Below are positions 10,911 to 19,482 of a stretch of 64,000 bases of DNA, piece by piece. The translations under genes and the position numbers were made by a program. Under the pieces are notes generated by a model, which saw only the letters and a list, made by a program, of their open reading frames with translations, was not told the origin of the DNA and ran no database searches. Numbering within the stretch: the first letter of the stretch is position 1; every line of letters begins with the position of its first letter. Source of the stretch: Robbsia andropogonis (GTDB lineage Bacteria; Pseudomonadota; Gammaproteobacteria; Burkholderiales; Burkholderiaceae); the NCBI RefSeq assembly GCF_000970345.1, contig NZ_LAQU01000005.1:1-64000 (forward strand), read 5' to 3'.

Positions 10911-11827
10911 TTATCCGAGAAAGCCAATGGTAACGGTTCGAGGTTGTTTAGCTGAGCGAGCGCGTGCGCTAACTGCCTCATGAGCTTTTCTGATGCGGTG
11001 GCCAGCGGTGCGCGCGTCTCCGCGCTCGCAAGTCCTTGCAATGCCAGGCATGCTTTTATTGCGGTAGGGTTGGTCGTCGAGAAAAGCAGGCGGATGATGT
11101 CCGAGAGCCCATCGAAGTCCAGGCATGCTTCGTTTCTTCGACGTTCAAGGCCGGAAGAGGTCCTGCCCGACAGCGACGCTCGGATATCTCGATCAATGGA
11201 AACGAGTTCTTCCGGGAAGACGTGGGCACTGGCGAGAATGGCGCCGCTGCCGCCTGCTTGCAGGCATTCGATAAGTGCATTATCCGTCCCGCACAGCATG
11301 CTGAGAGGGAGTTTCCCGAAGGCGCTGAAGCTGCTGGGCACACATGCTTTGATCGCCGTGATTTCGTGCCGATACAGCAGCTTCTCTACGGTTTCTGGTG
11401 CCAGTGCGACGCCTGCGCGCAGTGGAACGTCATACAGTATGATCGGCTTCCTTGCGACATCGGCGATTGTCGAGAAGTGCCAGATCAAGCCGTCTTGATC
11501 GGGCCGGATGTAGGCAGGAGCAGGGACCAGATACCCATCAGGCTGAAAGCGGTCATAAATTTGAATCGATTCACACATCTCCGATGTGCTCAATCCACTG
11601 ACACCAATATAGACCGGCATACCGGACGGGACAGCGTCGAAGATCGTGTCCAATACCTCGCTACGCTCAATCCGTGACAAAAGGGTTGATTCACCTGTCG
11701 TGCCCAGCGCGACAAACCCGCTGATACCTGTACCGGCATAGTGCTGCACCAGATGTCGTAATGCAGCAACGTCCACTTTGCCATGCTTGAATGGCGTGAC
11801 TAAGGGTAACCACATACCTGAGATCAT
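10907..11827 (-). CDS. DapA/N-acetylneuraminate lyase-family aldolase
   Basis: This 306-residue TIM-barrel class I aldolase/dehydratase has the family hallmarks: GTTGE at residues 42-46, Tyr132 in YDVPLRAG with Arg137, and the Schiff-base Lys160 in AIKAC. Family members include 4-hydroxy-tetrahydrodipicolinate synthase (pyruvate plus aspartate semialdehyde, lysine synthesis) and several catabolic keto-acid aldolases. The segment after the Schiff-base lysine (AIKAC rather than GIKEA) and the operon with two unknown small proteins suggest a specialised role rather than the housekeeping lysine gene. It starts within the stop codon of the upstream gene (TAATG) and overlaps the next gene by ATGA. 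Confidence 0.82.
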   Translation of the reverse strand: MISGMWLPLVTPFKHGKVDVAALRHLVQHYAGTGISGFVALGTTGESTLLSRIERSEVLDTIFDAVPSGMPVYIGVSGLSTSEMCESIQIYDRFQPDGYLVPAPAYIRPDQDGLIWHFSTIADVARKPIILYDVPLRAGVALAPETVEKLLYRHEITAIKACVPSSFSAFGKLPLSMLCGTDNALIECLQAGGSGAILASAHVFPEELVSIDRDIRASLSGRTSSGLERRRNEACLDFDGLSDIIRLLFSTTNPTAIKACLALQGLASAETRAPLATASEKLMRQLAHALAQLNNLEPLPLAFSDK

Positions 11828-12153
11828 TACTTTTTCCGTCGCGGACTGTACTCGAACTCCCGCGGGTAAATTTGGTTGATAGTGGCGTTGGGGATAAGCG
11901 TCATCAGCGCTTGAAGAGTTGATTTCATGCCTGCTGCGGGAATGTCGAACGTGAAGTGAATGTGTATTGGAAAGAGCGTTGCGTGGCGTACTCGCGCACC
12001 CATCGATGATCCAAACACTTTCTTGAGTTGGGCGCGTTTCTTATCTCCCTCGTGCTCCTCGACCACCACTTCAACGACGTATGCATCAAATGGCGTTATA
12101 GGAACCGTAGGAAGGAAATGCCTTTCTGAATTGGTTTTGCTCGACAAATGCAT
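11827..12153 (-). CDS. Small hypothetical protein, first gene of the dapA-like operon
   Basis: A 108-residue protein of unknown function. It has a basic C-terminus (YSPRRKK) and no signal or membrane segment. It is the first gene of a three-gene minus-strand operon and its stop overlaps the aldolase start by one base. The C-terminal half shares the pattern FDI.A....TL..L...IP.A.I with the third gene product, suggesting an ancient duplication around the aldolase gene. Confidence 0.62.
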   Translation of the reverse strand: MHLSSKTNSERHFLPTVPITPFDAYVVEVVVEEHEGDKKRAQLKKVFGSSMGARVRHATLFPIHIHFTFDIPAAGMKSTLQALMTLIPNATINQIYPREFEYSPRRKK

Positions 12154-12694
12154 GATGCCGTTCCTCGCTTTGCCATTGGGATTGGTACGGCGACCCCAAT
12201 ATCACTTCAATTAATCTTTCTCTGCCGCAGTACGATGCGATAGTGAAATCGTAGCGCCAACGCACATCAAATTGGCGTAAAAATCGCGGGTCGATGTATC
12301 AAGAACCTGTAAAGATTTTCGTGCTTGAAAAATAGGACCGCTTAAGCGACGGTGCTTTTTTTGTATCTGCTCTGGATTTTGCTGGTGTAAGGATTCGCCG
12401 TCATACCACAGATGCACCTTGCAATGATGTACCTCGCAAATCACTCAATCGCCATTACCCGTCAAAACCTTAAGCCGCGCGAGCTTTCAAATTTTTTAAG
12501 CCTTGACTAATAAAAGTACCGTGCACGCGTTAGATCGTCTAACTCTGCAAAAAAAGAGAAATGGGTAGTGGCAAATTAAGTCAGTACACCTAATATATTA
12601 GAGGTGTAAGTATTATATGAACGTGGGAACAGGGATCCCACTTACCTGGTAGCGGTGAATGGCTATCTACACAGAAGCAAGGATGAATAGCGTT
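12154..12694. other. Intergenic region with two palindromes
   Basis: This 541-base gap lies between two minus-strand units and should contain the promoter of the dapA-like operon. I see a perfect GTTAGA-TCG-TCTAAC palindrome at 12529-12543 and an imperfect ACACCT...AGGTGT element around an AT core at 12586-12607. No gene is supported. A 77-codon open frame on the minus strand (12211-12444) has no recognisable family. Confidence 0.4.
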
Positions 12695-14128
12695 TTACGC
12701 GCCATGCCGCATCGTATTCTTTCCATGACAGAACGTCACGGTAAGCAAGGATATCAACGTCAGTCCGACGGCCAAGGCGGCCACGCCTGTCGCACCGGCC
12801 CCGCGCAACATGTAGATGGCCAGGATTGGCGTTAGCCCACCCACAACGGCGGTGGAGAGTTCGCGGCCCAGCGCCACGCCGCTGGCGCGTACCGCGGCGG
12901 GAAATTGCGCCGAGAACAACGCTCCCTGTACGGCGAGCAACCCGTTCACGCCGATGCCGATCGTCAAGACCATCGCCAGGCAGATCAACGTGGGCGAGCG
13001 GGTGGCGGTCAACGGGAAATACGCCACGCTGGCAGCGATCGAAAACAATAATGCAACCATAAAGAAACGTCGTACACCGATATGATCCGCCAGCGCGCCA
13101 AATAACGGCGCAGTGACCACGGCCACCGCGGCGGCAATCAACGTGGCGTGCAACGCGACTGCGCGCGGCATGCCGAGGGTGGCCGTGAGGTAGTACGAAG
13201 TGAAGGTCAAAAATAGAAAACCGAGACCGGCTTGCGCGAACTGCGCGCCTACCACAAACACGACCCCGCGCCATTCGTCTCGCAATAGTGCCCGCACTGC
13301 GGTGCTTTTCCGCGTTGCGTCTGGTTGCAGAACTTGTGCCGCATGAAATGCCTGACTTTCACTCAGGTTGCGTCGAATCCAGACGCCTGCGAGCAGCAGC
13401 AACCCGCTGAACAGGAACGGGATGCGCCAGCCCCAGTCCGCAAACGCCGGTCCGGTCAACCAGGAAAACACTCCGAGCGCTGCCGATGCCAACAACATGC
13501 CGGCATACACACCCGTTGCGGGCAGCGCGCCGCGCACACCACTGTTTCTTGCTGCGCCCGTTTCAACGGCATACACCGCCGCCACGGCGAATTCAGCGCC
13601 AGCGCCCACGCCTTGAATAATGCGCAAGAACAATAACAAGAGCGGCGCGGCCAGGCCGATCGATGCATAGGTGGGTAGCAGGCCGATCAGGCAACTGCTG
13701 CCACCGGTCAGCAACAGGATGACGACGAGGATGCGTTTCCGGCCAAAGCGGTCCGATAATGTCGCCAGCAGCAAGCCGCCAAAGGGGCGCGCCACAAAGC
13801 CGACGGCGAACGTGGCATAAGCGGCTACCGTGCCAGCAAACTGATCGGTAGCCGGAAAGAAACTTGCGGACATCACGCTGCCCACGAGCAATGTGTACAA
13901 GAAGAAGTCGTACCATTCCAGCGCGCTACCCACCACCACCGCCACGGCCGATTGGACACGTTCCTTGTGCGACGGCAATGCCGCCTTCATCGGTACGCCC
14001 ACGGTTCCCGTCTCGCTGTCAGCGCTCGCTATCAAGCCATCGGTCGCGTTCGCGGGACTTTGGGTTGCTATGCTGCGCATCGACTTTTCCATCGGCTGGT
14101 ATCTCGTCCCGCAATCTTTATTAGTCAT
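12695..14128 (-). CDS. MFS transporter, metabolite:H+ symporter type
   Basis: A 12-helix major facilitator of up to 477 residues. ALEWYDFFLYT in the first helix, DRFGRKR after helix 2, and the ADWGWRIPFL and SESQAF segments are typical of the metabolite:H+ symporter subfamily (citrate, alpha-ketoglutarate, shikimate, proline/betaine uptake). The substrate cannot be deduced. The start is uncertain: the longest frame begins at 14128, but ATGs at 14092 and 14080 (the latter with GGAA seven bases upstream) fit equally well. Confidence 0.85.
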   Translation of the reverse strand: MTNKDCGTRYQPMEKSMRSIATQSPANATDGLIASADSETGTVGVPMKAALPSHKERVQSAVAVVVGSALEWYDFFLYTLLVGSVMSASFFPATDQFAGTVAAYATFAVGFVARPFGGLLLATLSDRFGRKRILVVILLLTGGSSCLIGLLPTYASIGLAAPLLLLFLRIIQGVGAGAEFAVAAVYAVETGAARNSGVRGALPATGVYAGMLLASAALGVFSWLTGPAFADWGWRIPFLFSGLLLLAGVWIRRNLSESQAFHAAQVLQPDATRKSTAVRALLRDEWRGVVFVVGAQFAQAGLGFLFLTFTSYYLTATLGMPRAVALHATLIAAAVAVVTAPLFGALADHIGVRRFFMVALLFSIAASVAYFPLTATRSPTLICLAMVLTIGIGVNGLLAVQGALFSAQFPAAVRASGVALGRELSTAVVGGLTPILAIYMLRGAGATGVAALAVGLTLISLLTVTFCHGKNTMRHGA

Positions 14129-14283
14129 AGCCGGGTTTTACGTCTTGAAGGCGGCCCCCGCAAAGCAAGACCTCGCGGCGATTATAAAGAACTGTGATGG
14201 CAAGGGAAATGCGCGTTGCGTACGAACGCCGCATTTTTTGCGAAAAATGCCAGATCCATAGCGTTATGATGCGGGTTTTCCGC

Positions 14284-14308
14284 AAAAATATCCCGATAAA
14301 TGCGGGAT
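14284..14308 (-). terminator. Terminator of the TetR gene
   Basis: On the minus strand an ATCCCG/CGGGAT stem with a 7-base AT-rich loop is followed by ATTTTT, 15 bases past the TetR stop codon. Confidence 0.55.
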
Positions 14309-14322
14309 GCGTCGATCTTCCA

Positions 14323-15132
14323 TCATGATGCCGACTGGGACGGTATGATCGCATCGGGGCGGAGGTACGCCAGCACTGCTTCGATCAACATCTGTCGATG
14401 GGCGGGGCGCTGACTCGGCAGCAATGGGTCGCGGCCAAATAAGGTGCCGAACGTGTATCGGTTCAAGACCCGGTGAAAAGAAAAACTGCTCATTAGCATG
14501 TGCAGATCGATAGCATCAACATTCGCGCGAAAGCAGCCGGCACGCACCCCACGCTCGAGAATCTGCTCAAGCAGTTGAATCGCGGTGGCATTGCGTCCCC
14601 GACTCGTTTCCGACCGCTTCAGGAAAGTGGCCTGCTGGAAGTTTTCGATGCTGACCAGCCGCACGAAATCGGGATGCGCTTCATGATAGTCGAAGGTTAA
14701 TCCGACCAAGGCGCGCATGGCGTCGATCGGCGGTTGTTCGATCAGGCGCATCTCCTCCTCGTTATGCCGGATACCCCCATAGGCTTGATCGAGAACCGCC
14801 TGATAAAGCTCATCCTTGCTACCAAAGTAGTAATAGATCATCCGCTTCGTCGTGCGGGTCTTTGCCGCAATGGCATCCACGCGCGCGCCGGCAAGGCCGT
14901 TCGTCGCGAACTCCTCGGTAGCGACTTCGAGGATATTCTGCTTCGTCAACTCCGGATCATTCTTTCGCTTGGGACGTCCTTTTGCCGTGGTCGGTGGCGG
15001 GACAACGGGGTCGGACGAATCCTGCGATGGGTTCGACGAGGCAGTCGCGGCACCGGATGGGGCGTCCGCACGCGTCACACTAGGCGGGGTGGCCTCAGAG
15101 TCAGAAAAGGAATTCAGTGGAGCGTCGGGCAT
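14323..15132 (-). CDS. TetR/AcrR-family transcriptional regulator
   Basis: A 269-residue regulator. After a Ser/Pro/Thr-rich, probably disordered N-terminal 50 residues comes the TetR helix-turn-helix: NILEVATEEFATNGLAGARV, then IAAKTRTTKRMIYYYFGSKDELY. The C-terminal ligand/dimer domain is of the type with a conserved NFQQATF region. The frame is open as far as 15261, but that would overlap the MFS gene; the ATG at 15132 is preferred. The gene follows the MFS transporter gene on the same strand, 103 bases apart, and may control it. Confidence 0.85.
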   Translation of the reverse strand: MPDAPLNSFSDSEATPPSVTRADAPSGAATASSNPSQDSSDPVVPPPTTAKGRPKRKNDPELTKQNILEVATEEFATNGLAGARVDAIAAKTRTTKRMIYYYFGSKDELYQAVLDQAYGGIRHNEEEMRLIEQPPIDAMRALVGLTFDYHEAHPDFVRLVSIENFQQATFLKRSETSRGRNATAIQLLEQILERGVRAGCFRANVDAIDLHMLMSSFSFHRVLNRYTFGTLFGRDPLLPSQRPAHRQMLIEAVLAYLRPDAIIPSQSAS

Positions 15133-15235
15133 ACCGGTTGTGCGGTGCGGCAAATCGAGATATATGACACATTGTATGCGTATTTCTCGCGATCTGCCGC
15201 GCCGGATAGGCTGGAACCACCACGCTGTTGATTGA

Positions 15236-16738
15236 TTAGTGCGAGATTTTTTCCAGCGCAATGTCGCGGGTTCTGGGCCCCATCAGACCGATCACGAGCA
15301 TCACGATCAGCATGGCAGCAGCGATAAAGGCAAAAACACCCACAACGCCGAAGCCGTGCAAGATGGCGGAGATGGCGAACGCCGTGAAGATTGCCGAGAA
15401 CCGGCTCCACGAGTACACGAAACCCACTGCCTGGGCACGAATTGCGGTTGGGTACAATTCGGTTTGGTAGGCATGCAGATTGAACGACATCATATTGCAC
15501 GCCAGCGTGATCAATACGCCGGTCACGATCAACGGCACGCTACCGGTGACCTGGCTGAACAGCAGTCCGCACACCATGATCGCACCCGCCATGAACACGA
15601 TCATGCTCTTGCGTTCGAAGCGATCTCCCATCCATAGCCCGATCATCGGGCCGATGGGCGCGGCCACGGCGATAATGCTCGAATAGGCAAGACTACGCGT
15701 GACTGTCACGCCATGCGAGATCAGTAGCGTTGGCAGCCAATTGGCAAAACCAAAGTACCCCACGGTCTGGAATACATTGCATAGCACCAGCATCGTCGTA
15801 CGTTTGCGATAGACGCCTTGCAGGATATCGCGGAAGCGTTTGCGTTCGCCCACCGGTTCCGGGGCCAATGGCGGCGGTAACGGCTTGCCATATTCGCTGG
15901 CTACCCGGGTCTCCAGATCGGCAACGATGCGCTCGGCTTCCGCCGTACGGCCTTTCAGGGCGAGCCAACGTGGACTTTCCGGCAGTTGACGTCGAATCCA
16001 CCAGATGAACATCGCGCCATGGGCGCCGATGAGCACGACCCAGCGCCAGCCTTCCAGCCCGAGGAAGTGCACCTCGGACAGCAGGTAGGTCAAGATCGCC
16101 GCGCATGGCACCGCGACAAAGCCGATCGCCTGCTCGCAGGCGAATGCACGGCCACGGATCTGCTTGGGTACCAGTTCCGCGATATAGGTGCCGATGGTCA
16201 CCAGCTCGACGCCAATGCCAATGCCGGCGATGAAGCGCCACAGGTTCAGGCCCAATGCCGTGTCCTGGAAGGCCATGACGACATTGGCCACGCTGTACCA
16301 GAGCAACGACCCGGTGAAGACGGCACGACGACCAAAACGGTCGGCGAGAAACCCGCACGCGATGGTGCCGATAAACAGTCCCGAAAACAACGCCGCGATA
16401 AAGCCTGCCACGCCGTTATTGCCGAACAAGCCGGGTGTGGTGGCGGAAAGTATGCCGCTCTTGACAATCCCTGGGGCGATATACCCGGTGAACAGCAGGT
16501 CGTACATCTCAAAAAAGAAACCGAGACTGAGCAGCACGACGAAACGCCATATGGTTCGCGTGGCCGGCAGGCGATCCAGGCGCGCGGATAGAAGGCTGGC
16601 CGCAACCGCCGCATGATGCTGGTCTTGCCCCGGCTGGGATGCCGATACGTGAACAGAAGGCGAAACTTCTGGCGTCTCGCGCGAATGCGCGGTGCCGGGT
16701 GCGTGTTCCGCACCGGATGTCTGGTTGGGCGAACCCAT
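15236..16738 (-). CDS. MFS transporter, sugar/aromatic-acid porter type
   Basis: A 500-residue 12-helix MFS protein with a roughly 50-residue hydrophilic N-terminus. Signature segments include FFFEMYDLLF in helix 1, GFLADRFGRR, the PESPRWL motif between helices 6 and 7, and YPTAIRAQAVG. Together these resemble the sugar porter/NiaP-like group that takes up organic acids or nicotinate. The substrate is unknown. GGAG lies 12 bases before the ATG. The neighbouring TetR gene on the same strand suggests ligand-responsive control. Confidence 0.85.
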   Translation of the reverse strand: MGSPNQTSGAEHAPGTAHSRETPEVSPSVHVSASQPGQDQHHAAVAASLLSARLDRLPATRTIWRFVVLLSLGFFFEMYDLLFTGYIAPGIVKSGILSATTPGLFGNNGVAGFIAALFSGLFIGTIACGFLADRFGRRAVFTGSLLWYSVANVVMAFQDTALGLNLWRFIAGIGIGVELVTIGTYIAELVPKQIRGRAFACEQAIGFVAVPCAAILTYLLSEVHFLGLEGWRWVVLIGAHGAMFIWWIRRQLPESPRWLALKGRTAEAERIVADLETRVASEYGKPLPPPLAPEPVGERKRFRDILQGVYRKRTTMLVLCNVFQTVGYFGFANWLPTLLISHGVTVTRSLAYSSIIAVAAPIGPMIGLWMGDRFERKSMIVFMAGAIMVCGLLFSQVTGSVPLIVTGVLITLACNMMSFNLHAYQTELYPTAIRAQAVGFVYSWSRFSAIFTAFAISAILHGFGVVGVFAFIAAAMLIVMLVIGLMGPRTRDIALEKISH

Positions 16739-16853
16739 GATCGTTGATGTCTCCGGGATGCACGCCGTTTCTGTAAGGCTGGCATGCAGCGGGAGTATAG
16801 CAAAGCCTTATACGGATACCAGACCCGATTTCATCGGGACGACGAACGGTGGA

Positions 16854-17198
16854 TCAACGGACGGCCAGCCATATGATGGCGCCTGAGATCGGCAATAGCC
16901 AGGCGAGATGAAGCGCTATGCGAGGCACGTAGCGCAGTACGAGGACAAGCGCTTGCGCGGCGGCGGTCAGGACCCCCAGCCATGCCACTACGCCGATCGG
17001 GCCGCCCCAATGCCGGATGCAGGCCGCCAGCGCGAGACAGAGCAGGATCGAGGCCACGGCTTGCAGGGTACGGTTGACCGGCCTGCGCAGCGTGGTGCCG
17101 GTCAAGGTTTCCTGGTGGCGGCTCATCGTCATGCTCAATACGGCAAACCCGCCAATGGCGGGTGTCAGGGCCAGGGCGAGCGCGATGGCGTCGTTCAT
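16854..17198 (-). CDS. DUF3325 small membrane protein of iron-linked operon
   Basis: A 114-residue protein with three or four membrane helices, including MSRHQETL after the first helix and RPVNRTLQAVASILL, which match DUF3325. This family sits beside PepSY-TM and DUF3649 genes, commonly next to siderophore receptors. The start overlaps the PepSY gene stop by four bases, so the three genes form one transcript. The exact role is unknown; an accessory part of ferric-siderophore reduction or uptake is likely. Confidence 0.8.
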   Translation of the reverse strand: MNDAIALALALTPAIGGFAVLSMTMSRHQETLTGTTLRRPVNRTLQAVASILLCLALAACIRHWGGPIGVVAWLGVLTAAAQALVLVLRYVPRIALHLAWLLPISGAIIWLAVR

Positions 17199-18952
17199 CG
17201 TGATTCGGACGCGGAGCGCGCCGGTAAATGGGGGAGTGCCGAGCTTGCGGGCCGCCGGCCTTCGGTTGCGTTAGGGCCTGATAACGCCTCGTGGCGATCG
17301 GTTTGATTGGCACGTGCCATGCGGTCTAGGTCCGGTCCGGATGATTTTTTGACCAGGAACCATGCCATGGCACCAAGCACCGCCGCGGCAGCCAGCAGCG
17401 CGATATCGAAGCCTGGCATGACCCAGGCACCGACGGTCAAGCGATCAATGACCGGTAGCAACGTGAACGCCATGGCACCTGCAACGCTTTGCATGATCCA
17501 TCCAGCGCGGCCGCGACATAGAAAGGCATGCATTGCGGCAACGGCCCAGACCGCAAAGAACGCCTGGATTTCCAGTGCGGCCCGATGCGCTTGCAGCGCC
17601 GGAATCAACCGATTGGCATAGAAGAAGCCGGCCATGGCCAGGGGCAACCCTCCGATCGTGGCAAGATTCAGCCGTTCCACGAACCACAGCCCGAGGTGAA
17701 AACGATTGCCGTGCGACAGGCGTTTCTGACGCTGCTTGTTGGTCCATATGATCAGCCCGCTGGCGACCATCAATGTACCGGCCAGACCCGACAGGAAGAA
17801 CACCGCGCGTAGCCCCGGTGATGCGAACCGCGCTTCGTGGAGGCCATACATGACGCCCACCGTGTCGGCCACGGCGTTGTCAGCGTCATACGTGGTCACC
17901 GTCTTGCCGTGGACATCGAACGTGATGGATTGGGGAGCGGCCGACAGGCGAGCGTCACTGCCGCGACTGACTTTGATTTGTGCGGCGGCGTCACCGGGGT
18001 TGTCGATGACTATCGTCGCGGCCTCGTGCTCGCCGAAGCGCGTCATGGCGTGTTCCAACAGCGGCGCGATTGGCGGCAGCGGCGCGGCTTGTCCGGATGC
18101 CATGCCGGCCAACCTAAAGTCGTAGGCCTCGCTATAGAACGGAAGCATGCCGTCTTGCGCCGCATAGCGCTCTTGCAGCCCCCATGGCATCAGCATCGTC
18201 ATCAATGTTGCCAAGCCAGTATAGGTGATCATCAGGTGATAGGGCAGCGCCAGCACTCCCGTCACGTTGTGCGCATCGAGCCAGGAGCGTTGTCCCTTAC
18301 GCGGCCGAAACGTGAAGAAGTCGACGAAGATGCGTCGGTGCGTGACAATGCCGCTGATAATGGCAACCAGCATGAACATCGCGCAGATGCCGATGATCCA
18401 ACGGGCAACACCGATGGGCAGGTAATGCAACTGGAAGTGGAAGTCATAGAAAAAATCCCCACCTTCCGTTTGGCGCGGCGTCAGCCCCTTGACGCCCGGA
18501 AGGATGCGGGAATGATAGCCGTCAGGGCCTTCCCATGACACGGTGGCGTTGGTCACGCCGCTACCCGGCAGGGCAATCGTCCAGCGCGTCGCGGCGGCGG
18601 CGTGACGGGTGAGCCAGCGCGTTGCTTGCGTGGTCACCTGCAGTTGTGCCTGCTGGTTCATCGGTCGCGTGACATGACTATCGGCAGTCGACGTGACCGG
18701 GTCGCCATGCACCGGCGTGGTTGCCGGCAGCAGTCGCTCGGGTTGCATCCAGTTCGTGATGGTCGTGCGGTAATACGACGCCGTACCCAAGGCGAATACG
18801 GTGAACAATATCCACCCCACGAGCAACCCGGCCCAGGTATGTAGCCAGGCCATCGATTGCCGGAAGCCGCGTGGCTTTTCTCCGCCGGCGGCCGCTGCCG
18901 CTTTCGGTTTCTTGCTCATCGCGGGTCGCGCCGTTGATGCATCATGGGTCAT
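17195..18952 (-). CDS. PepSY-associated TM protein (siderophore/iron reductase-like)
   Basis: About 585 residues, inner membrane. After a basic Ala/Lys-rich start, the first helix is preceded by SMAWLHTWAGLLVGWILF, the characteristic PepSY-TM opening. Further helices follow around LPIGVARWIIGICAMFMLV and HNVTGVLALPYHLMITYTG, with conserved His residues that could bind haem, a periplasmic domain, and a C-terminal helix cluster. Such proteins are associated with reduction or release of iron from siderophores. The frame is open upstream, but the ATG at 18952 overlaps the DUF3649 stop (ATGA), giving a coupled start. A Fur-box-like sequence lies upstream of the operon. Confidence 0.85.
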   Translation of the reverse strand: MTHDASTARPAMSKKPKAAAAAGGEKPRGFRQSMAWLHTWAGLLVGWILFTVFALGTASYYRTTITNWMQPERLLPATTPVHGDPVTSTADSHVTRPMNQQAQLQVTTQATRWLTRHAAAATRWTIALPGSGVTNATVSWEGPDGYHSRILPGVKGLTPRQTEGGDFFYDFHFQLHYLPIGVARWIIGICAMFMLVAIISGIVTHRRIFVDFFTFRPRKGQRSWLDAHNVTGVLALPYHLMITYTGLATLMTMLMPWGLQERYAAQDGMLPFYSEAYDFRLAGMASGQAAPLPPIAPLLEHAMTRFGEHEAATIVIDNPGDAAAQIKVSRGSDARLSAAPQSITFDVHGKTVTTYDADNAVADTVGVMYGLHEARFASPGLRAVFFLSGLAGTLMVASGLIIWTNKQRQKRLSHGNRFHLGLWFVERLNLATIGGLPLAMAGFFYANRLIPALQAHRAALEIQAFFAVWAVAAMHAFLCRGRAGWIMQSVAGAMAFTLLPVIDRLTVGAWVMPGFDIALLAAAAVLGAMAWFLVKKSSGPDLDRMARANQTDRHEALSGPNATEGRRPASSALPHLPARSASESR

Positions 18953-19275
18953 CGGAGCAGGTGCAACAGCGCGAACAACAGGGCGCACGCGACCACCACG
19001 CCTACGCAGGCACGTGCGGCAGATCGGGCTGCAAATACGCAGACGACGACGCAGGCCATCACGGCGAAACTCGCGACCATCCCCAATGCAACGGCATCGC
19101 CGCGCGGCAACCCGCCCCAATGGGCAAGGCACGCGGCGCTCAGCGCGGCAATGGCGTATCCGCCACCGACCGCAGCGATCATGCGTGCCACCACGCCGAT
19201 ACGATAGTGCGGCGTGATGCCGGCCGGACGCGTGGACGGCGGGGGGCGGCCGGTGGACGGGCGAGATTGGGACAA
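18949..19275 (-). CDS. DUF3649 small membrane protein, first gene of the PepSY operon
   Basis: About 108 residues with three membrane helices in the C-terminal 85 residues (YRIGVVARMIAAVGGGYAIA, then a GLPRGDAVALGMVASF segment), matching DUF3649. No ATG fits: I choose the TTG at 19275, preceded by AGGAG ten bases upstream. The longer frame to 19482 would run through the Fur-box region. Its stop overlaps the PepSY start. Confidence 0.72.
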   Translation of the reverse strand: MSQSRPSTGRPPPSTRPAGITPHYRIGVVARMIAAVGGGYAIAALSAACLAHWGGLPRGDAVALGMVASFAVMACVVVCVFAARSAARACVGVVVACALLFALLHLLR

Positions 19276-19337
19276 GGCGATCCGACTCCTGGCGAGATGG
19301 CAGCACCGGCCGACCGCAGGCCAGGGTTGCTGTATAA

Positions 19338-19356
19338 GAAAATGAGAATTATTACC
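19338..19356 (-). promoter_or_regulatory. Fur-box-like site upstream of the DUF3649-PepSY-DUF3325 operon
   Basis: The 19-mer GAAAATGAGAATTATTACC matches the classical Fur consensus GATAATGATAATCATTATC at 15 of 19 positions. It lies about 63 bases before the first gene of an operon whose families are iron-linked, so iron-dependent repression is expected. Confidence 0.7.
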
Positions 19357-19482
19357 GTTTGACGTGGTGCGATCAAGTAAAAGGCGACGTGATGCGACCA
19401 GAGGCCGCGAAATCGTCGTCCTCGCCGTGCCCTGGCGAATGGTCCCGTGGGTGTTGCAAGCGGAATGCCGCCGCAGCACCAT

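Noticed and set aside
12211-12444. 77-codon open frame on the minus strand before the dapA-like operon
   Set aside because: It lacks a ribosome site and recognisable family; the region is better explained as a promoter-bearing gap.
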